DNA of 58,850 nucleotides from Bacteroidaceae bacterium (lineage in GTDB: Bacteria; Bacteroidota; Bacteroidia; Bacteroidales; Bacteroidaceae). Location: positions 1 through 58,850 of the forward strand of contig JAFYWV010000052.1 of assembly GCA_017546505.1 (NCBI GenBank), written 5' to 3'. The notes under the pieces were generated by a model. The model did no database searches, had not been told where the DNA came from, and saw nothing but the letters and a program-made list of their open reading frames with translations. A program made the position numbers and the translations under genes. The number at the start of each line of letters is the position of its first letter. The first letter of the stretch is position 1. This document shows, in pieces, positions 18,882 to 28,348 of the stretch.

Positions 18882-19061
18882 ATGTTGTACCTGGCCCTCA
18901 GGTTGCATCTGCCCTCGGGTGATGTCTTGCACAGGTTTGTTGTGCGTGTCGATGACGGGAAGGCGCTCGAATGGTATCCGTTCGAGTCGGAGTGTCACTC
19001 AATGCTTCTTGTCGATGATTTATATCTCTTTTTCGACAATACTTTCAAGGTGGTCTTTTAG
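18882..19061 (+). CDS. Small conserved-looking protein after the lspA operon
   Basis: 59-residue frame starting at ATG 18882 (a GTG at 18864 overlapping the previous stop is an alternative). It has no signal peptide, a compact beta-type pattern (RFVVRVDDGKALEWYPF, then ECHSMLLVDDLYLFF) and normal codon use. I do not recognise the family. It ends 4 nt inside the opposite-strand methyltransferase gene, a tail-to-tail overlap. Support comes from operon position and from well-mixed protein composition; it could still be chance. Confidence 0.5.
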   Translation: MLYLALRLHLPSGDVLHRFVVRVDDGKALEWYPFESECHSMLLVDDLYLFFDNTFKVVF

Positions 19062-19813
19062 CTTCTGCGTCGGAATTCGCTGCATATTATGGCTGTTGCT
19101 ACCGACACGTTCAGTGACTCTGAAGTCTCGCGCCCTTTGGGGTAATTAGGTATGAACAGCCTTTCTGTAATGTGCTTGCCACACTCTTTGCTTATTCCGT
19201 TTCCTTCGTTTCCCATTATTATCAAACCATTGCTTTTGAGCTCTTTTTTGTAGATATCATCGCCATCGAGAAATGTACCATATAATGGCGCTTTATCTTT
19301 AATAGACTCTATGAAAGCCGGCAGGTCTATGTAGTGTACTTTTACCCGTCCTATTGCACCCATCGTTGCTTGGACTGTCTTCGGGTTGTATATGTCGGCA
19401 GTTCCGACAGAGCAGTATATGTTCTCAATCCCGAACCAATCGGCTATTCTGATTATCGTGCCTAAATTACCGGGGTCCTGTACGTTATCGAGTGCAAGGC
19501 ATAATTCGTTTTCTGGAGCAGAGAAGTCTACTTTGTGTTGTGGCTGGTGAAATATTGCCATCACTCCCTGAGGAGCCTGTTGCAAGCTGATTCGTTTCAT
19601 CTCTTCGTGAGACACCGCTGTAATCTCAACGTCTACAAGTGGAGAGTGTTCCTCAATCCATTCGTTTGTAGCAATGAGCCTGTCGACCTTTAATCCCGAT
19701 GCTATAAGATCCAGAACAGTTTTGCCGCCCTCGGCAACAAAAAGACCGCTCTCTTTTCTCTGTTTTTTGTTTTCGAGTGACGATATACGTTTCAGTAGTG
19801 CTTTGCTCAACAT
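19058..19813 (-). CDS. SpoU/TrmH-family RNA 2'-O-methyltransferase
   Basis: 251-residue SPOUT (trefoil-knot) methyltransferase using SAM to methylate a ribose in rRNA or tRNA. The N-terminal substrate-binding region (FVAEGGKTVLDLI) is followed by the three family motifs: NVQDPGNLGTIIRIADWFG, IIMGNEGNGIS and the knot loop with LNVSVATAIICSEFRR. It is RlmB-like, but the precise nucleotide cannot be read from the sequence. It is divergent from the TamL gene; TAGATTTG on the minus strand at 19846-19853 is a likely -7 box. Confidence 0.9.
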   Translation of the reverse strand: MLSKALLKRISSLENKKQRKESGLFVAEGGKTVLDLIASGLKVDRLIATNEWIEEHSPLVDVEITAVSHEEMKRISLQQAPQGVMAIFHQPQHKVDFSAPENELCLALDNVQDPGNLGTIIRIADWFGIENIYCSVGTADIYNPKTVQATMGAIGRVKVHYIDLPAFIESIKDKAPLYGTFLDGDDIYKKELKSNGLIIMGNEGNGISKECGKHITERLFIPNYPKGRETSESLNVSVATAIICSEFRRRS

Positions 19814-19845
19814 CTTTTTTTATCTTTACATACATTAAAGTGGTG

Positions 19846-19884
19846 CAAATCTACCTTAAATCTTTTAAGTTTTTACTATATTTG
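19846..19884. promoter_or_regulatory. Divergent -7 boxes for the methyltransferase and TamL genes
   Basis: Minus strand TAGATTTG at 19846-19853 and plus strand TATATTTG at 19877-19884. Matching -33 TTTG elements are weak, so each is a tentative promoter. Confidence 0.45.
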
Positions 19885-19954
19885 TAAATTATTTTTAGTA
19901 TTATTCCGTTATTAGGGATTTTCAGGTTTTATATTTTATTATTTTTTGAGTGTA

Positions 19955-22261
19955 ATGACATTGTTGAGAAAAATAGCGTTTATGCTTTTCAGCTTGCTTT
20001 TGCTGTTCTCGTGCTCGGTAAAAAAGTTTATTCCCGAGGGCGAGTATCTGCTCAATGATGTCGAAATTATCTCTAATACAAATTCAGAAAACGCCTCCAA
20101 AGCCGTTGATTATATCAAACAGAAGCCTAATGCCAAGTGGTTCAGCCTTGCAAAGGTTCCTATGTACACATACGCCCTCTCGGGGCTCGACTCGACAGAG
20201 TGGGTCAATCGTGTCCTGCGTCGTCTTGGTGAGAAACCTGTCATTTATGACAAAAAACTTGCCGAAGCTACACGTTACAACATTCAGCAGATGCTTTTGA
20301 ATGACGGCTATCTTCACGCAGATGTAGACCTTGAAACAGTTGTCAACGACAAGAAACGTCGTGCAAAAGCAGTCTATTATCTGCACGAGAAGGAGAGGTA
20401 TTATATCTCTGATTTCAATATCGTTGGTGCCGACAGTGCTTTGGCCGAGATATTGATGGCCGACACAGCATCGTCTACCATAAAGGCCGGTATGCCGTTC
20501 AATGTCGATGGTATGGAGATGGAGCGCCGTCGTGTGACCGAACTGCTCAGGAATAACGGATATTATCGTTTTCAGAAAGAGCATATAACCTATACGGCCG
20601 ATACCGCTCACCACTCGAACAAAGTGAGACTGACGATGAATATTGCAGCTTTTTCCCCTGTTGCAAACGCTCTGCCTGTAAATCACAGGAAATATCACAT
20701 AGGAAAAATATATTATGTGGCGAATGCCGGGCTTAACATTGACGAGACAGAGCTTCAAGAGTGTGATACAATAGACTATGATGAGTTCTGCATATTGTAC
20801 AATGAGTCGCAGGTGGTGCGCATAAAGACATTGTTGGAGAATACATACGTAACCCCCGGTGAACTTTTCTCGCAAGAGAATGTTGACAGGACATACAGTG
20901 CCTTCTCACAGTTGTCGGCGTTGAAATACACAGCTGTCAGAATGCAGGAACGTCCCGATACCGCTTTGCTCGACTGTTACATTATGTATGAAAAGAGCAA
21001 ACGTTGCACTGTGGGTTTTGACCTTGACGGAACGAATACGGCGGGAAATTTCGGTGCACTGGCTTCAATGACAATTTCGGACAAAAACCTTTTTAAGGGT
21101 TCGGAACAACTTGCTTTGAGAATTTTTGCCGCCTATGAGGCCGTGGCGAACCTTAGCGGATATAAAGGAAATAAATTTATTGAATATGGTGCAGAGTTGA
21201 GTCTGCGTTTCCAGGGTGGTCTGATATCGGCACTGGTCCCTGTCGATAAAAGAAAAATGATATCTTCGTCTTTGTTCTCGGTGAAGTATAATTCACAGGA
21301 CCGTCCGGAGTTCAACCGTAGACTTATTTCCGGAACCTGGAGTTATATGTGGAGTCGCAAGAAAGAGGCTCAACACAAACTTGACGTTATTGACCTCAAC
21401 TATATTTACGTACCCTGGATTGCCGAAACATTCAAGGAGGTGTACCTTGATAGTGTTTCGAACCGCAACTCCATTTTGAAGTATAACTACGAAAACCTGA
21501 TGATAACAAAGTTGGGCTATTCGTACTCCTATAACTCTTCGTTGAACAGTGATAACCGTTTTAAGCGTGTTGTATACTCATTCAGGACCAATGTAGAGTG
21601 CTCGGGTAATGTGCTTTATGGTATAAACTCAATATTCAATACTTCAAAGAACAGTGATGGGCAGTATACGTTTATGAATATTGCCTATGCTCAGTATGTG
21701 AAGGGTGATTTTGATTTCACCACGCGCATAAAGATGGATGACAGGAACTCTATGGTTGTGCATTTCGGTTTCGGCGTAGCTTATCCGTATGGAAATTCGC
21801 GTATCCTGCCATTTGAAAAACGTTATTTCTCGGGTGGCGCTAATGGTATGCGTGGATGGTCGGTGCGCACATTGGGCCCGGGAAGCTACAGGAACGGTAA
21901 CAGGAATATCGATTTCATAAACCAGTCGGGTGATATAAAACTGGATATGAGTGTAGAGTATCGTTCGCACCTCTTTATGATGGTGCATTCGGCGGTATTT
22001 ATTGATGCCGGAAACATCTGGACTATCCGCAACTATGACGAGCAGCCGGGCGGACAGTTTAAGATTGGTACTTTTTATAAAGATATAGCAATGTCGTATG
22101 GCCTTGGATTGAGATTGGAATTTGATATGTTCGTATTCCGTCTTGATGCTGCAATGAAGGCTATTAATCCCGCATACAGCGGCAAGGAGAAATACTCGAT
22201 TATAGCACCGGTTTTCAGACGCGACTTTGCATTGCATTTTGCAATTGGTTATCCTTTCTGA
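19955..22261 (+). CDS. TamL/BamA-type Omp85 outer-membrane assembly lipoprotein
   Basis: 768-residue outer-membrane protein. A lipoprotein signal (lipobox LFSC, Cys20) precedes POTRA-like periplasmic repeats (about 25-340) and a C-terminal 16-strand Omp85 barrel; RYFSGGANGMRGWSVRTLGPG holds the RGF/Y-type motif of the L6 loop, and the chain ends in a barrel strand (DFALHFAIGYPF). TamA homologues with lipid anchors (TamL) are typical of Bacteroidetes. The likely role is to insert or assemble outer-membrane proteins. I use ATG 19955 rather than the upstream TTG. The neighbouring SPOUT methyltransferase is a common genomic partner in this phylum. Confidence 0.88.
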   Translation: MTLLRKIAFMLFSLLLLFSCSVKKFIPEGEYLLNDVEIISNTNSENASKAVDYIKQKPNAKWFSLAKVPMYTYALSGLDSTEWVNRVLRRLGEKPVIYDKKLAEATRYNIQQMLLNDGYLHADVDLETVVNDKKRRAKAVYYLHEKERYYISDFNIVGADSALAEILMADTASSTIKAGMPFNVDGMEMERRRVTELLRNNGYYRFQKEHITYTADTAHHSNKVRLTMNIAAFSPVANALPVNHRKYHIGKIYYVANAGLNIDETELQECDTIDYDEFCILYNESQVVRIKTLLENTYVTPGELFSQENVDRTYSAFSQLSALKYTAVRMQERPDTALLDCYIMYEKSKRCTVGFDLDGTNTAGNFGALASMTISDKNLFKGSEQLALRIFAAYEAVANLSGYKGNKFIEYGAELSLRFQGGLISALVPVDKRKMISSSLFSVKYNSQDRPEFNRRLISGTWSYMWSRKKEAQHKLDVIDLNYIYVPWIAETFKEVYLDSVSNRNSILKYNYENLMITKLGYSYSYNSSLNSDNRFKRVVYSFRTNVECSGNVLYGINSIFNTSKNSDGQYTFMNIAYAQYVKGDFDFTTRIKMDDRNSMVVHFGFGVAYPYGNSRILPFEKRYFSGGANGMRGWSVRTLGPGSYRNGNRNIDFINQSGDIKLDMSVEYRSHLFMMVHSAVFIDAGNIWTIRNYDEQPGGQFKIGTFYKDIAMSYGLGLRLEFDMFVFRLDAAMKAINPAYSGKEKYSIIAPVFRRDFALHFAIGYPF

Positions 22262-22300
22262 TTTGAAAGGTGTGTTTTTGAAGATAAAGACAATATATAT

Positions 22301-23104
22301 ATGGAGATTCGATTTATGAGTATCGGCAGCGGAAGCTGCGGAAATTGTTACTACCTGGGGGTTGGTGACTATGGTATTCTCATAGATGCCGGAATACCGT
22401 CAAAGACCATCAGGATGGCTTTGAAAAAAGAGGGAATAGCTTTTGAAAGTATTTGTGCTGTGTTCGTCACACACGACCACGCCGACCATATAAAATCTGT
22501 GGGTATAATTTCATCAAAAGCAAATATTCCTGTTTATGCAACCAAGGAGGTGCATAAAGGCATCACGCAGAACTATTGCGTTTCAAAACCCATTGACCCG
22601 GCGTATGTCAGATATGTCCGGAAAGAGGAGCAGCTTACGTTGAGGGATTTTGTCATTACTCCTTTTGAGGTGCCGCACGATGGCAGTGACAATGTGGGCT
22701 ATTTCATAGAGGTGGGCGACAAGAAATTCTGCATCGCTACCGACCTTGGCGAGATTACACCGAACGCATCCTGTTATATCGACCAGGCCAACTATCTTGT
22801 CATCGAGTCGAACTACGAGGAGCAGATGCTTGCAATGGGGCGTTACCCCGATTTTCTCAAGGTGCGTGTGTCGGGCCCCCGTGGGCATCTGAGCAATCAG
22901 GAAACGGCAAAATATCTTGCTTCGCACTTTAATGAGCATTTGAAAAATATATGGTTGTGCCACCTCAGTGAGGAGAACAATCATCCCGAACTGGCCTATA
23001 AGGCGGTGACAATGGAGTTTGGTGATTATGGAATTATTGCCGGCAAAGATGTGGAGCTTGTGGTGTTGAAACGTGCGACCCCGTCGCAGCTCTATCGTTT
23101 GTAA
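22301..23104 (+). CDS. MBL-fold hydrolase, YycJ/WalJ-like
   Basis: 267-residue metallo-beta-lactamase-fold enzyme. The metal motif THDHADH (His58, Asp59, His60, Asp62, His63) and a later ATDLG and LCHLSEENNHPE give the two-metal site of the YycJ-type exonuclease-like family, where the ending LSEENN is characteristic. YycJ homologues are linked to DNA mismatch repair or cell-wall signalling in other phyla; the role here is unknown. The 39-nt gap after the TamL gene and 35-nt gap before tyrS suggest possible co-transcription. Confidence 0.85.
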   Translation: MEIRFMSIGSGSCGNCYYLGVGDYGILIDAGIPSKTIRMALKKEGIAFESICAVFVTHDHADHIKSVGIISSKANIPVYATKEVHKGITQNYCVSKPIDPAYVRYVRKEEQLTLRDFVITPFEVPHDGSDNVGYFIEVGDKKFCIATDLGEITPNASCYIDQANYLVIESNYEEQMLAMGRYPDFLKVRVSGPRGHLSNQETAKYLASHFNEHLKNIWLCHLSEENNHPELAYKAVTMEFGDYGIIAGKDVELVVLKRATPSQLYRL

Positions 23105-23139
23105 AAGGAGAAGAATAATAACAATTAAAATATCACATT

Positions 23140-24435
23140 ATGAATTTTGTACAGGAATTAAAATGGAGAGGGATGATTCAGGATATGACTCCCGGAACAG
23201 AGGAACAGTTGCAGAAGGAGTTGACAAGTGCCTATTTGGGCATTGACCCTACTGCCGATTCGTTGCACATCGGACACCTTGTGGGTGTGATGATGCTCCG
23301 TCATTTCCAGCTTTGCGGACACAAGCCCATTGCGCTCATCGGTGGTGCAACAGGAATGATTGGCGACCCATCGGGCAAGTCAAAGGAGCGCGTGCTCATT
23401 GACGAAGAGAAGTTGCGTCACAACCAGGAGGCTCTCAAGAAACAGCTTGCACGTTTCCTTGATTTTGACAGCGACGCACCTAATGCTGCAGTGCTTGTGA
23501 ACAATTATGACTGGATGAAAGAGTTCTCTTTCCTCGACTTCATCCGTAATATCGGTAAGATGATTACAGTTAACTATATGATGTCGAAGGACTCTGTAAA
23601 ACGTCGTCTGTCGGGCGAGGCCGGAACCGACGGTATGTCATTCACCGAGTTTACCTATCAGCTTCTGCAGGGTTATGACTATGTTCACCTCAATGAGAAA
23701 TTTGGCTGTAAGTTGCAACTTGGCGGTGCCGACCAGTGGGGTAACATCACCACAGGTACAGAGATGATACGCAAAATGTCGGGTAACGAGGTGTTTGCCC
23801 TCACCTGTCCGCTCATCACAAAGGCCGATGGCAAGAAGTTCGGTAAAACCGAGCAGGGTAACATCTGGCTCGACAAGCGCTATACATCACCTTATCGTTT
23901 CTACCAGTTCTGGCTCAATGTGAGCGATGAGGATGCCGAGAAGTATATCAAGATTTTCACCTCTATCTGTCGCGAGGAGATTGTGGCTCTTGTTGCCGAG
24001 CACGCCCAGGCTCCACATTTGCGTCTGTTGCAGAAACGATTGGCAATGGAGGTGACTGTGCTTGTTCACGGCGAGGAGGAGTACAACAAAGCCGTGGAGG
24101 CTTCGGGTATTCTCTTCGGCAATGCATCAACCGATGCACTCCGTTCACTCGATGAAGATACTTTGCTTGCAGTTTTTGACGGTGTTCCACAATTCGAGGT
24201 ATTACGCGAGGCTATTGCCGAGGGCATCAAGGCTGTTGACCTGACAACCGACCTTGCTGCTGTCTTTGCTTCAAAGGGCGAGATGCGTAAACTTGTTCAG
24301 GGTGGTGGTGTTTCAATAAACAAGGAGAAACTTGCAGCTTTTGACCAGATTATCAATTGTGAGAATTTGCTCAACGACAAGTATATACTTGTTCAGAAAG
24401 GTAAGAAGAATTATTATCTTATCATTGCAAAGTAA
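23140..24435 (+). CDS. tyrS: Tyrosyl-tRNA synthetase
   Basis: Class Ic synthetase of 431 residues, charging tRNA-Tyr. HIGH is exact at residues 43-46 and the KMSKS-type motif is KFGKT at 233-237. The tyrosine-binding segment [12 protein letters not shown] and [10 protein letters not shown] are intact. The C-terminus (about 365-431) is an S4 RNA-binding domain ([17 protein letters not shown]). The length is standard. A strong terminator follows the stop. Confidence 0.97.
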   Translation: MNFVQELKWRGMIQDMTPGTEEQLQKELTSAYLGIDPTADSLHIGHLVGVMMLRHFQLCGHKPIALIGGATGMIGDPSGKSKERVLIDEEKLRHNQEALKKQLARFLDFDSDAPNAAVLVNNYDWMKEFSFLDFIRNIGKMITVNYMMSKDSVKRRLSGEAGTDGMSFTEFTYQLLQGYDYVHLNEKFGCKLQLGGADQWGNITTGTEMIRKMSGNEVFALTCPLITKADGKKFGKTEQGNIWLDKRYTSPYRFYQFWLNVSDEDAEKYIKIFTSICREEIVALVAEHAQAPHLRLLQKRLAMEVTVLVHGEEEYNKAVEASGILFGNASTDALRSLDEDTLLAVFDGVPQFEVLREAIAEGIKAVDLTTDLAAVFASKGEMRKLVQGGGVSINKEKLAAFDQIINCENLLNDKYILVQKGKKNYYLIIAK

Positions 24436-24458
24436 TAGAGCAGAAACGCTGTTCTGTT

Positions 24459-24491
24459 GAAAAAGTGAGAGCATTGTGCTCTCGCTTTTTC
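24459..24491 (+). terminator. tyrS terminator
   Basis: Stem GAAAAAGTGAGAGC / GCTCTCGCTTTTTC with one mismatch and a short ATTGT loop; the U-rich arm follows directly. It lies 24 nt after the tyrS stop. Confidence 0.85.
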
Positions 24492-24586
24492 TGTATATGA
24501 ACTCTTTTTACAAGGGTGTGTTTTTGGCTCTATATTGTCTTTTTAAAAAAAAGTTTAGGCAGAAGAGTGAAAAAGTTTCTCTATTA

Positions 24587-24618
24587 TTTGGATATTATCA
24601 GAAAAGTTCATACCTTTG
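24587..24618 (+). promoter_or_regulatory. tRNA-His promoter
   Basis: TTTG at 24587-24590, exactly 20 nt, then TACCTTTG at 24611-24618. This is one of the best promoter matches in the window, about 30 nt before the tRNA. Confidence 0.85.
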
Positions 24619-24648
24619 CAACGCTTTCAAAAAACAGAGAGCAATATG

Positions 24649-24722
24649 GTGGCTGTAGTTCAGCTGGTTAGAGCGTCAGATTGTGGTTCTGAATGTCGTC
24701 GGTTCGAATCCGATCAGCCACC
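24649..24722 (+). tRNA. tRNA-His (GTG anticodon)
   Basis: Full cloverleaf: acceptor GTGGCTG / CAGCCAC, D arm GTTC..GAGC, anticodon stem TCAGA / TCTGA around the loop TTGTGGT (anticodon GTG), and T arm with GGTTCGAATCC. A G at 24648 can pair with C73 and serve as the extra G-1 needed for tRNA-His identity. CCA is not encoded. Confidence 0.97.
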
Positions 24723-24727
24723 CTTCG

Positions 24728-24763
24728 GTTAGGAAACAAAGATTTGTTTCCTAACTTTTTTTT
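24728..24763 (+). terminator. tRNA-His terminator
   Basis: 13-bp perfect stem GTTAGGAAACAAA / TTTGTTTCCTAAC with a 2-nt apex, followed by eight T, directly after the tRNA. Confidence 0.92.
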
Positions 24764-24831
24764 ATTCCTGTCAAAAGTGTTATTTTTGTGGTAGTTGATA
24801 AACAGTTGTGTCTTATTCTAATTTTTTTGCT

Positions 24832-25293
24832 ATGAAACAAATAATATCTTTTATAATTATATTGGCATTCTCAATAATACCTTTCAGTGGTTCTTTTGCT
24901 CAAAAAAACAAACAGAAAAGTAAAGACAAGATTGTTATGCCGCAATTTCCAGGTGGCGATGCCGAACTTCACAAGTATATAATTTCGGAACTTGAATATC
25001 CTCTCGAGGCACGCCTGAACAAGGAGGCAGGCGAGGTGCTTGTTGCGTTTTCTGTAGGAATGGATGGGTATATCAGTGGTGTAAGGGTTGTGCGTTCGGT
25101 ATCTAAATCCCTTGATGCCGAGGCTGTACGCGTGGTGAGCAATATGCCATCCTGGATACCCGGAAAAAAGAATGGTCGTCCGGTGAGGGCCGAGATGTCA
25201 ATACCCATCAATTTTAAAGTCAAGTATGAAAATAAATTCGTGGACGAGGAAGAGAGTTCCGAGAAGGCACATAATGAAAAATTCAGATATTGA
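24832..25293 (+). CDS. Exported TonB C-terminal-domain protein
   Basis: 153 residues: a signal peptide (ending about SFAQ) followed directly by a TonB C-terminal domain (PQFPGGDAELHKYI, GEVLVAFSVGMDGYISGV, AVRVVSNMPSWIPGKKNG). The usual TonB cytoplasmic anchor and proline-rich span are missing, so this is probably a periplasmic stand-alone domain rather than an energy transducer. Bacteroidales carry many such proteins; partners are unknown. I start at ATG 24832, which gives a clean signal peptide. It is followed after 12 nt by an ATP-grasp-like gene. Confidence 0.8.
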   Translation: MKQIISFIIILAFSIIPFSGSFAQKNKQKSKDKIVMPQFPGGDAELHKYIISELEYPLEARLNKEAGEVLVAFSVGMDGYISGVRVVRSVSKSLDAEAVRVVSNMPSWIPGKKNGRPVRAEMSIPINFKVKYENKFVDEEESSEKAHNEKFRY

Positions 25294-25305
25294 GACATTG
25301 CACTC

Positions 25306-26490
25306 GTGAAGCTACATCTTTTCAATCCCGAGAATGACCTTGCTCTTGCCGATGGCAGTTTTAACTATTGCCCGCCACCGGCGGCTATGAGAATTGCAAA
25401 TGACCTGGCATCGTTACCCTTGTGGTATGCCGGTGAAGATGACTGCGTGGTGCTGCCCAATGATGAGCATTGCGAATATCGTAACAAAATTTCATCGTTT
25501 TTTTCTGTTGCATCGCCATTTGGTGCTGAAAAACTAAAAAGCATTACAGCGTGTATGCCTTGGGGGTGGAGTCCTCAGGTGAAACGCCGTTTATGTGTAA
25601 TGGGTTTTGAAAACTTATTGCCAAGTGACAGCTGTGTTGCCCGGATAAGAGAACTCTCTAACCGTAAGAGTTCTATAAAAATCCTTTCAGCTCTAAAAGA
25701 ACGTGGTGTGGACACACCGCCTCTTCCATTGTATTGTACAAACCCTGACGACGTTGCCTGTTTTGTTGACAGCCGCCCGCGTTGTGTGGTGAAAGCGCCG
25801 TGGTCGGGTAGTGGCAAGGGGATTATGTGGGGAATAGGCCGTGTAGAGACGCCAATGGAGCATTTCTACAAAGGTGTGATTAAACGCCAGGGTGGAGTCG
25901 TGTGCGAGGAGTTCCTGAATGCCAAAGTCGAGTTTGCGATGGAGTTCTTCACCAACGGCAATGCCGTCTCCTTTGCCGGATATTCGTTGTTCAAGTCGTT
26001 CAAAGGCTCATATTCGGGCAATATACTTGCAAGTGACAGTGATATAGAACTTTTCCTGGCAAAATATATTCCGCTTGACGAACTGTTGAGGGTGAAGAGT
26101 GCTTTGCCCGATGTACTATCCTCTTTATTGTGTGGCAGCGGCTATGAAGGTTACTTTGGCATTGATATGATGATTTACGAAAGCAATGGCACAATGCGCC
26201 TTAATCCTTGTATGGAACTTAACCTGCGTATGAATATGGGAATGGTGTCACGTATTTTCTTTGACCGATATGTAGCTGCCGGCTGCAAGGGTGAGTATCG
26301 CGTAAATTTCTTCAAAAAACCGGGCGAAGCACTTGCTGCCCACCTGGCCGACAGCACAGCTTTTCCACTCGAATTTACCGACGGTAAAATCAAAGCAGGA
26401 TATCTGAACCTCTCGCCTGTGACGGAGAGTAGCCACTATTCTGTCTCGGTTATATTATATAAGGACAAAGAGATTGAGGAGATGTATTGA
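25306..26490 (+). CDS. ATP-grasp-like protein of unknown function
   Basis: 394-residue cytoplasmic protein starting at GTG. The N-terminus HLFNPENDLALADG is distinctive. Residues about 160-320 look like an ATP-grasp core: VVKAPWSGSGKGIMWG (nucleotide lysine and glycine loop), CEEFLNAKVEFAMEFF, GYFGIDMMIY and LNPCMELNLRMNMG (metal-binding acidic/Asn residues). This suggests an ATP-dependent carboxylate ligase, but no substrate can be named. It lies between the TonB-domain gene and the M24 peptidase gene. The assignment to ATP-grasp is by motif reading only. Confidence 0.65.
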   Translation: MKLHLFNPENDLALADGSFNYCPPPAAMRIANDLASLPLWYAGEDDCVVLPNDEHCEYRNKISSFFSVASPFGAEKLKSITACMPWGWSPQVKRRLCVMGFENLLPSDSCVARIRELSNRKSSIKILSALKERGVDTPPLPLYCTNPDDVACFVDSRPRCVVKAPWSGSGKGIMWGIGRVETPMEHFYKGVIKRQGGVVCEEFLNAKVEFAMEFFTNGNAVSFAGYSLFKSFKGSYSGNILASDSDIELFLAKYIPLDELLRVKSALPDVLSSLLCGSGYEGYFGIDMMIYESNGTMRLNPCMELNLRMNMGMVSRIFFDRYVAAGCKGEYRVNFFKKPGEALAAHLADSTAFPLEFTDGKIKAGYLNLSPVTESSHYSVSVILYKDKEIEEMY

Positions 26491-26567
26491 GGGATTGTAT
26501 TTTATTTTGCACAACAATTCGTATATTTCCCAATTAGTTGTATCTTAGCAAATATAAATTGGAATTA

Positions 26568-28346
26568 ATGATGAAAAAGGATATTATTTGTAAAAGAGTG
26601 GAATTGTTCCGCTCATATATGCGCGAGAATGGGCTTGATGCCTTTATTGTTGTGAGCAGCGACCCTCACAGCAGCGAATATGTTGCCGACCGATGGAAAT
26701 GCCGCGAGTGGCTTTCGGGGTTCGATGGCTCTGCCGGCACAGTGGTTATAACAGCCGGGAAGGCTCTTTTGTGGACCGACTCGCGTTATTGGCTTGCTGC
26801 CGAGAAATCATTGGCCGGTACGGGCTTTGAGCTGATGAAAGATGGCGTGCCCGAGACGCCAACTATTACCGACTGGCTTTGTGCAAACCTTGAGAAAGGT
26901 GATACTGTAGGAGTTGATGCAACAGTCGGTTCTGTCGTTGAAATCAATGCTTTACGTGAACCTTTTGCTGATTGCGGTCTTAAACTTGAGTATGTTAATG
27001 ACCCGTTCGACGACTTATGGCAAGAGCGTCCGGCTGTCCCGTTGTCGGTTGCACAGATTATGCCCGAAGAAGTGTCAGGGGAGAGTGCTGTATCAAAAAT
27101 AGCGCGTTTGCGTGAATTCTTAAAGAATGATGGTGTTGATGGTATGGTAGTGACTATGCTCGACGAGGTGGCGTGGCTCACCAATCTGCGTGGTGCCGAT
27201 GTTGAGTATAATCCGGTTCTGGTATCGTATATGCTGGTAACAGATGATAGTGCCGTGCTGTATATTGACGAGCGTAAATTGACGGCCGAGGTAAAGGAGT
27301 ATCTATTCTCGCAGGGAGTTACAACTGCACCGTATGGTGATATTTGGCAGGCATTAAAGGAGGGTGATAAACAGATTTTGATACAGCCCAACAAATGCAA
27401 TGCTGCAGTGGGGGTTACTCTTGCTGGCAGAGCCGTGTTCCGCGATTCTCCCATTGCCCTTATGAAGGCGGTGAAGAACAGTGCCGAGATTGCAGGCTTC
27501 AAGAAGGCGATGCTCAGCGAGGGTGTTGCTATGGTAAAGTTATTGCGCTGGCTGAAACCGGCGGTAGAAAAGGGCGGTGTTACAGAGCTCGATGTTGACA
27601 GAGTGCTGACAGAATATCGTAGTGCAGATGCCGATTTCCGCGGTTTGAGTTTCTCTACCATTGCCGCTTACGGTGCCAATGCGGCCATTGTACACTATGA
27701 ACCCACTCCCGTGGAGAATGCCACTCTTGCTCCGCGCGGTTTCCTGTTGCTCGACTGTGGCGGACAGTATATTGGCGGCACAACCGACATCACCCGTACA
27801 ATTCCGCTTGGCGAGCTCACCGACGAGGAGCGCGAGGATTACACCCGTGTGCTCAAAGGGCATATATCGCTTGCAATGGCAAAATTCCCTAAAGGTACTT
27901 GTGGCACACAGCTCGATGTGCTTGCCCGTCAATGGCTGTGGCAGGCCGGTGAGAACTACTTGCACGGCACAGGTCACGGAGTGGGGCATTACCTGAATGT
28001 TCACGAAGGCCCTCACCAGATAAGGATGAACAATGTGCCCACTCATTTGCAGCCGGGTATGACGGTGACAAATGAACCGGGTCTGTACAAGGCCGGCCGT
28101 CACGGAATACGCATTGAGAATACAATGCTTGTAAAACACTATTGCGAGAGCGAGTTCGGGGAGTTCTACGAGCTTGAACCGCTGACATTGTGTCCGATAG
28201 ACACAACACCTGTAATCCCTGAAATTCTTGGTGCTGATGCAATGGCATATCTTAACGCCTACAATGCAATGGTGTGCAAAACCATGTCACCATATATGAA
28301 TGACGACGAGCGTAATTACCTCGAGGAGATTACAAAGCCCTTGTAA
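26568..28346 (+). CDS. Xaa-Pro aminopeptidase (M24B)
   Basis: 592-residue cytoplasmic metallopeptidase that removes an N-terminal residue before proline. It has two creatinase-like N-terminal domains (about 1-300) and a C-terminal pita-bread domain. Metal ligands are visible in LLDCGGQYIGGTTDITRTI (two Asp), HGTGHGVGHYLNVHEGP (His), TNEPGLY (Glu) and GIRIENTMLV (Glu). The three-domain length matches the long M24B form. I use ATG 26568; a second ATG follows immediately. The GDPD-like lipoprotein gene starts 2 nt after the stop. Confidence 0.93.
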   Translation: MMKKDIICKRVELFRSYMRENGLDAFIVVSSDPHSSEYVADRWKCREWLSGFDGSAGTVVITAGKALLWTDSRYWLAAEKSLAGTGFELMKDGVPETPTITDWLCANLEKGDTVGVDATVGSVVEINALREPFADCGLKLEYVNDPFDDLWQERPAVPLSVAQIMPEEVSGESAVSKIARLREFLKNDGVDGMVVTMLDEVAWLTNLRGADVEYNPVLVSYMLVTDDSAVLYIDERKLTAEVKEYLFSQGVTTAPYGDIWQALKEGDKQILIQPNKCNAAVGVTLAGRAVFRDSPIALMKAVKNSAEIAGFKKAMLSEGVAMVKLLRWLKPAVEKGGVTELDVDRVLTEYRSADADFRGLSFSTIAAYGANAAIVHYEPTPVENATLAPRGFLLLDCGGQYIGGTTDITRTIPLGELTDEEREDYTRVLKGHISLAMAKFPKGTCGTQLDVLARQWLWQAGENYLHGTGHGVGHYLNVHEGPHQIRMNNVPTHLQPGMTVTNEPGLYKAGRHGIRIENTMLVKHYCESEFGEFYELEPLTLCPIDTTPVIPEILGADAMAYLNAYNAMVCKTMSPYMNDDERNYLEEITKPL

Positions 28347-28348
28347 TT

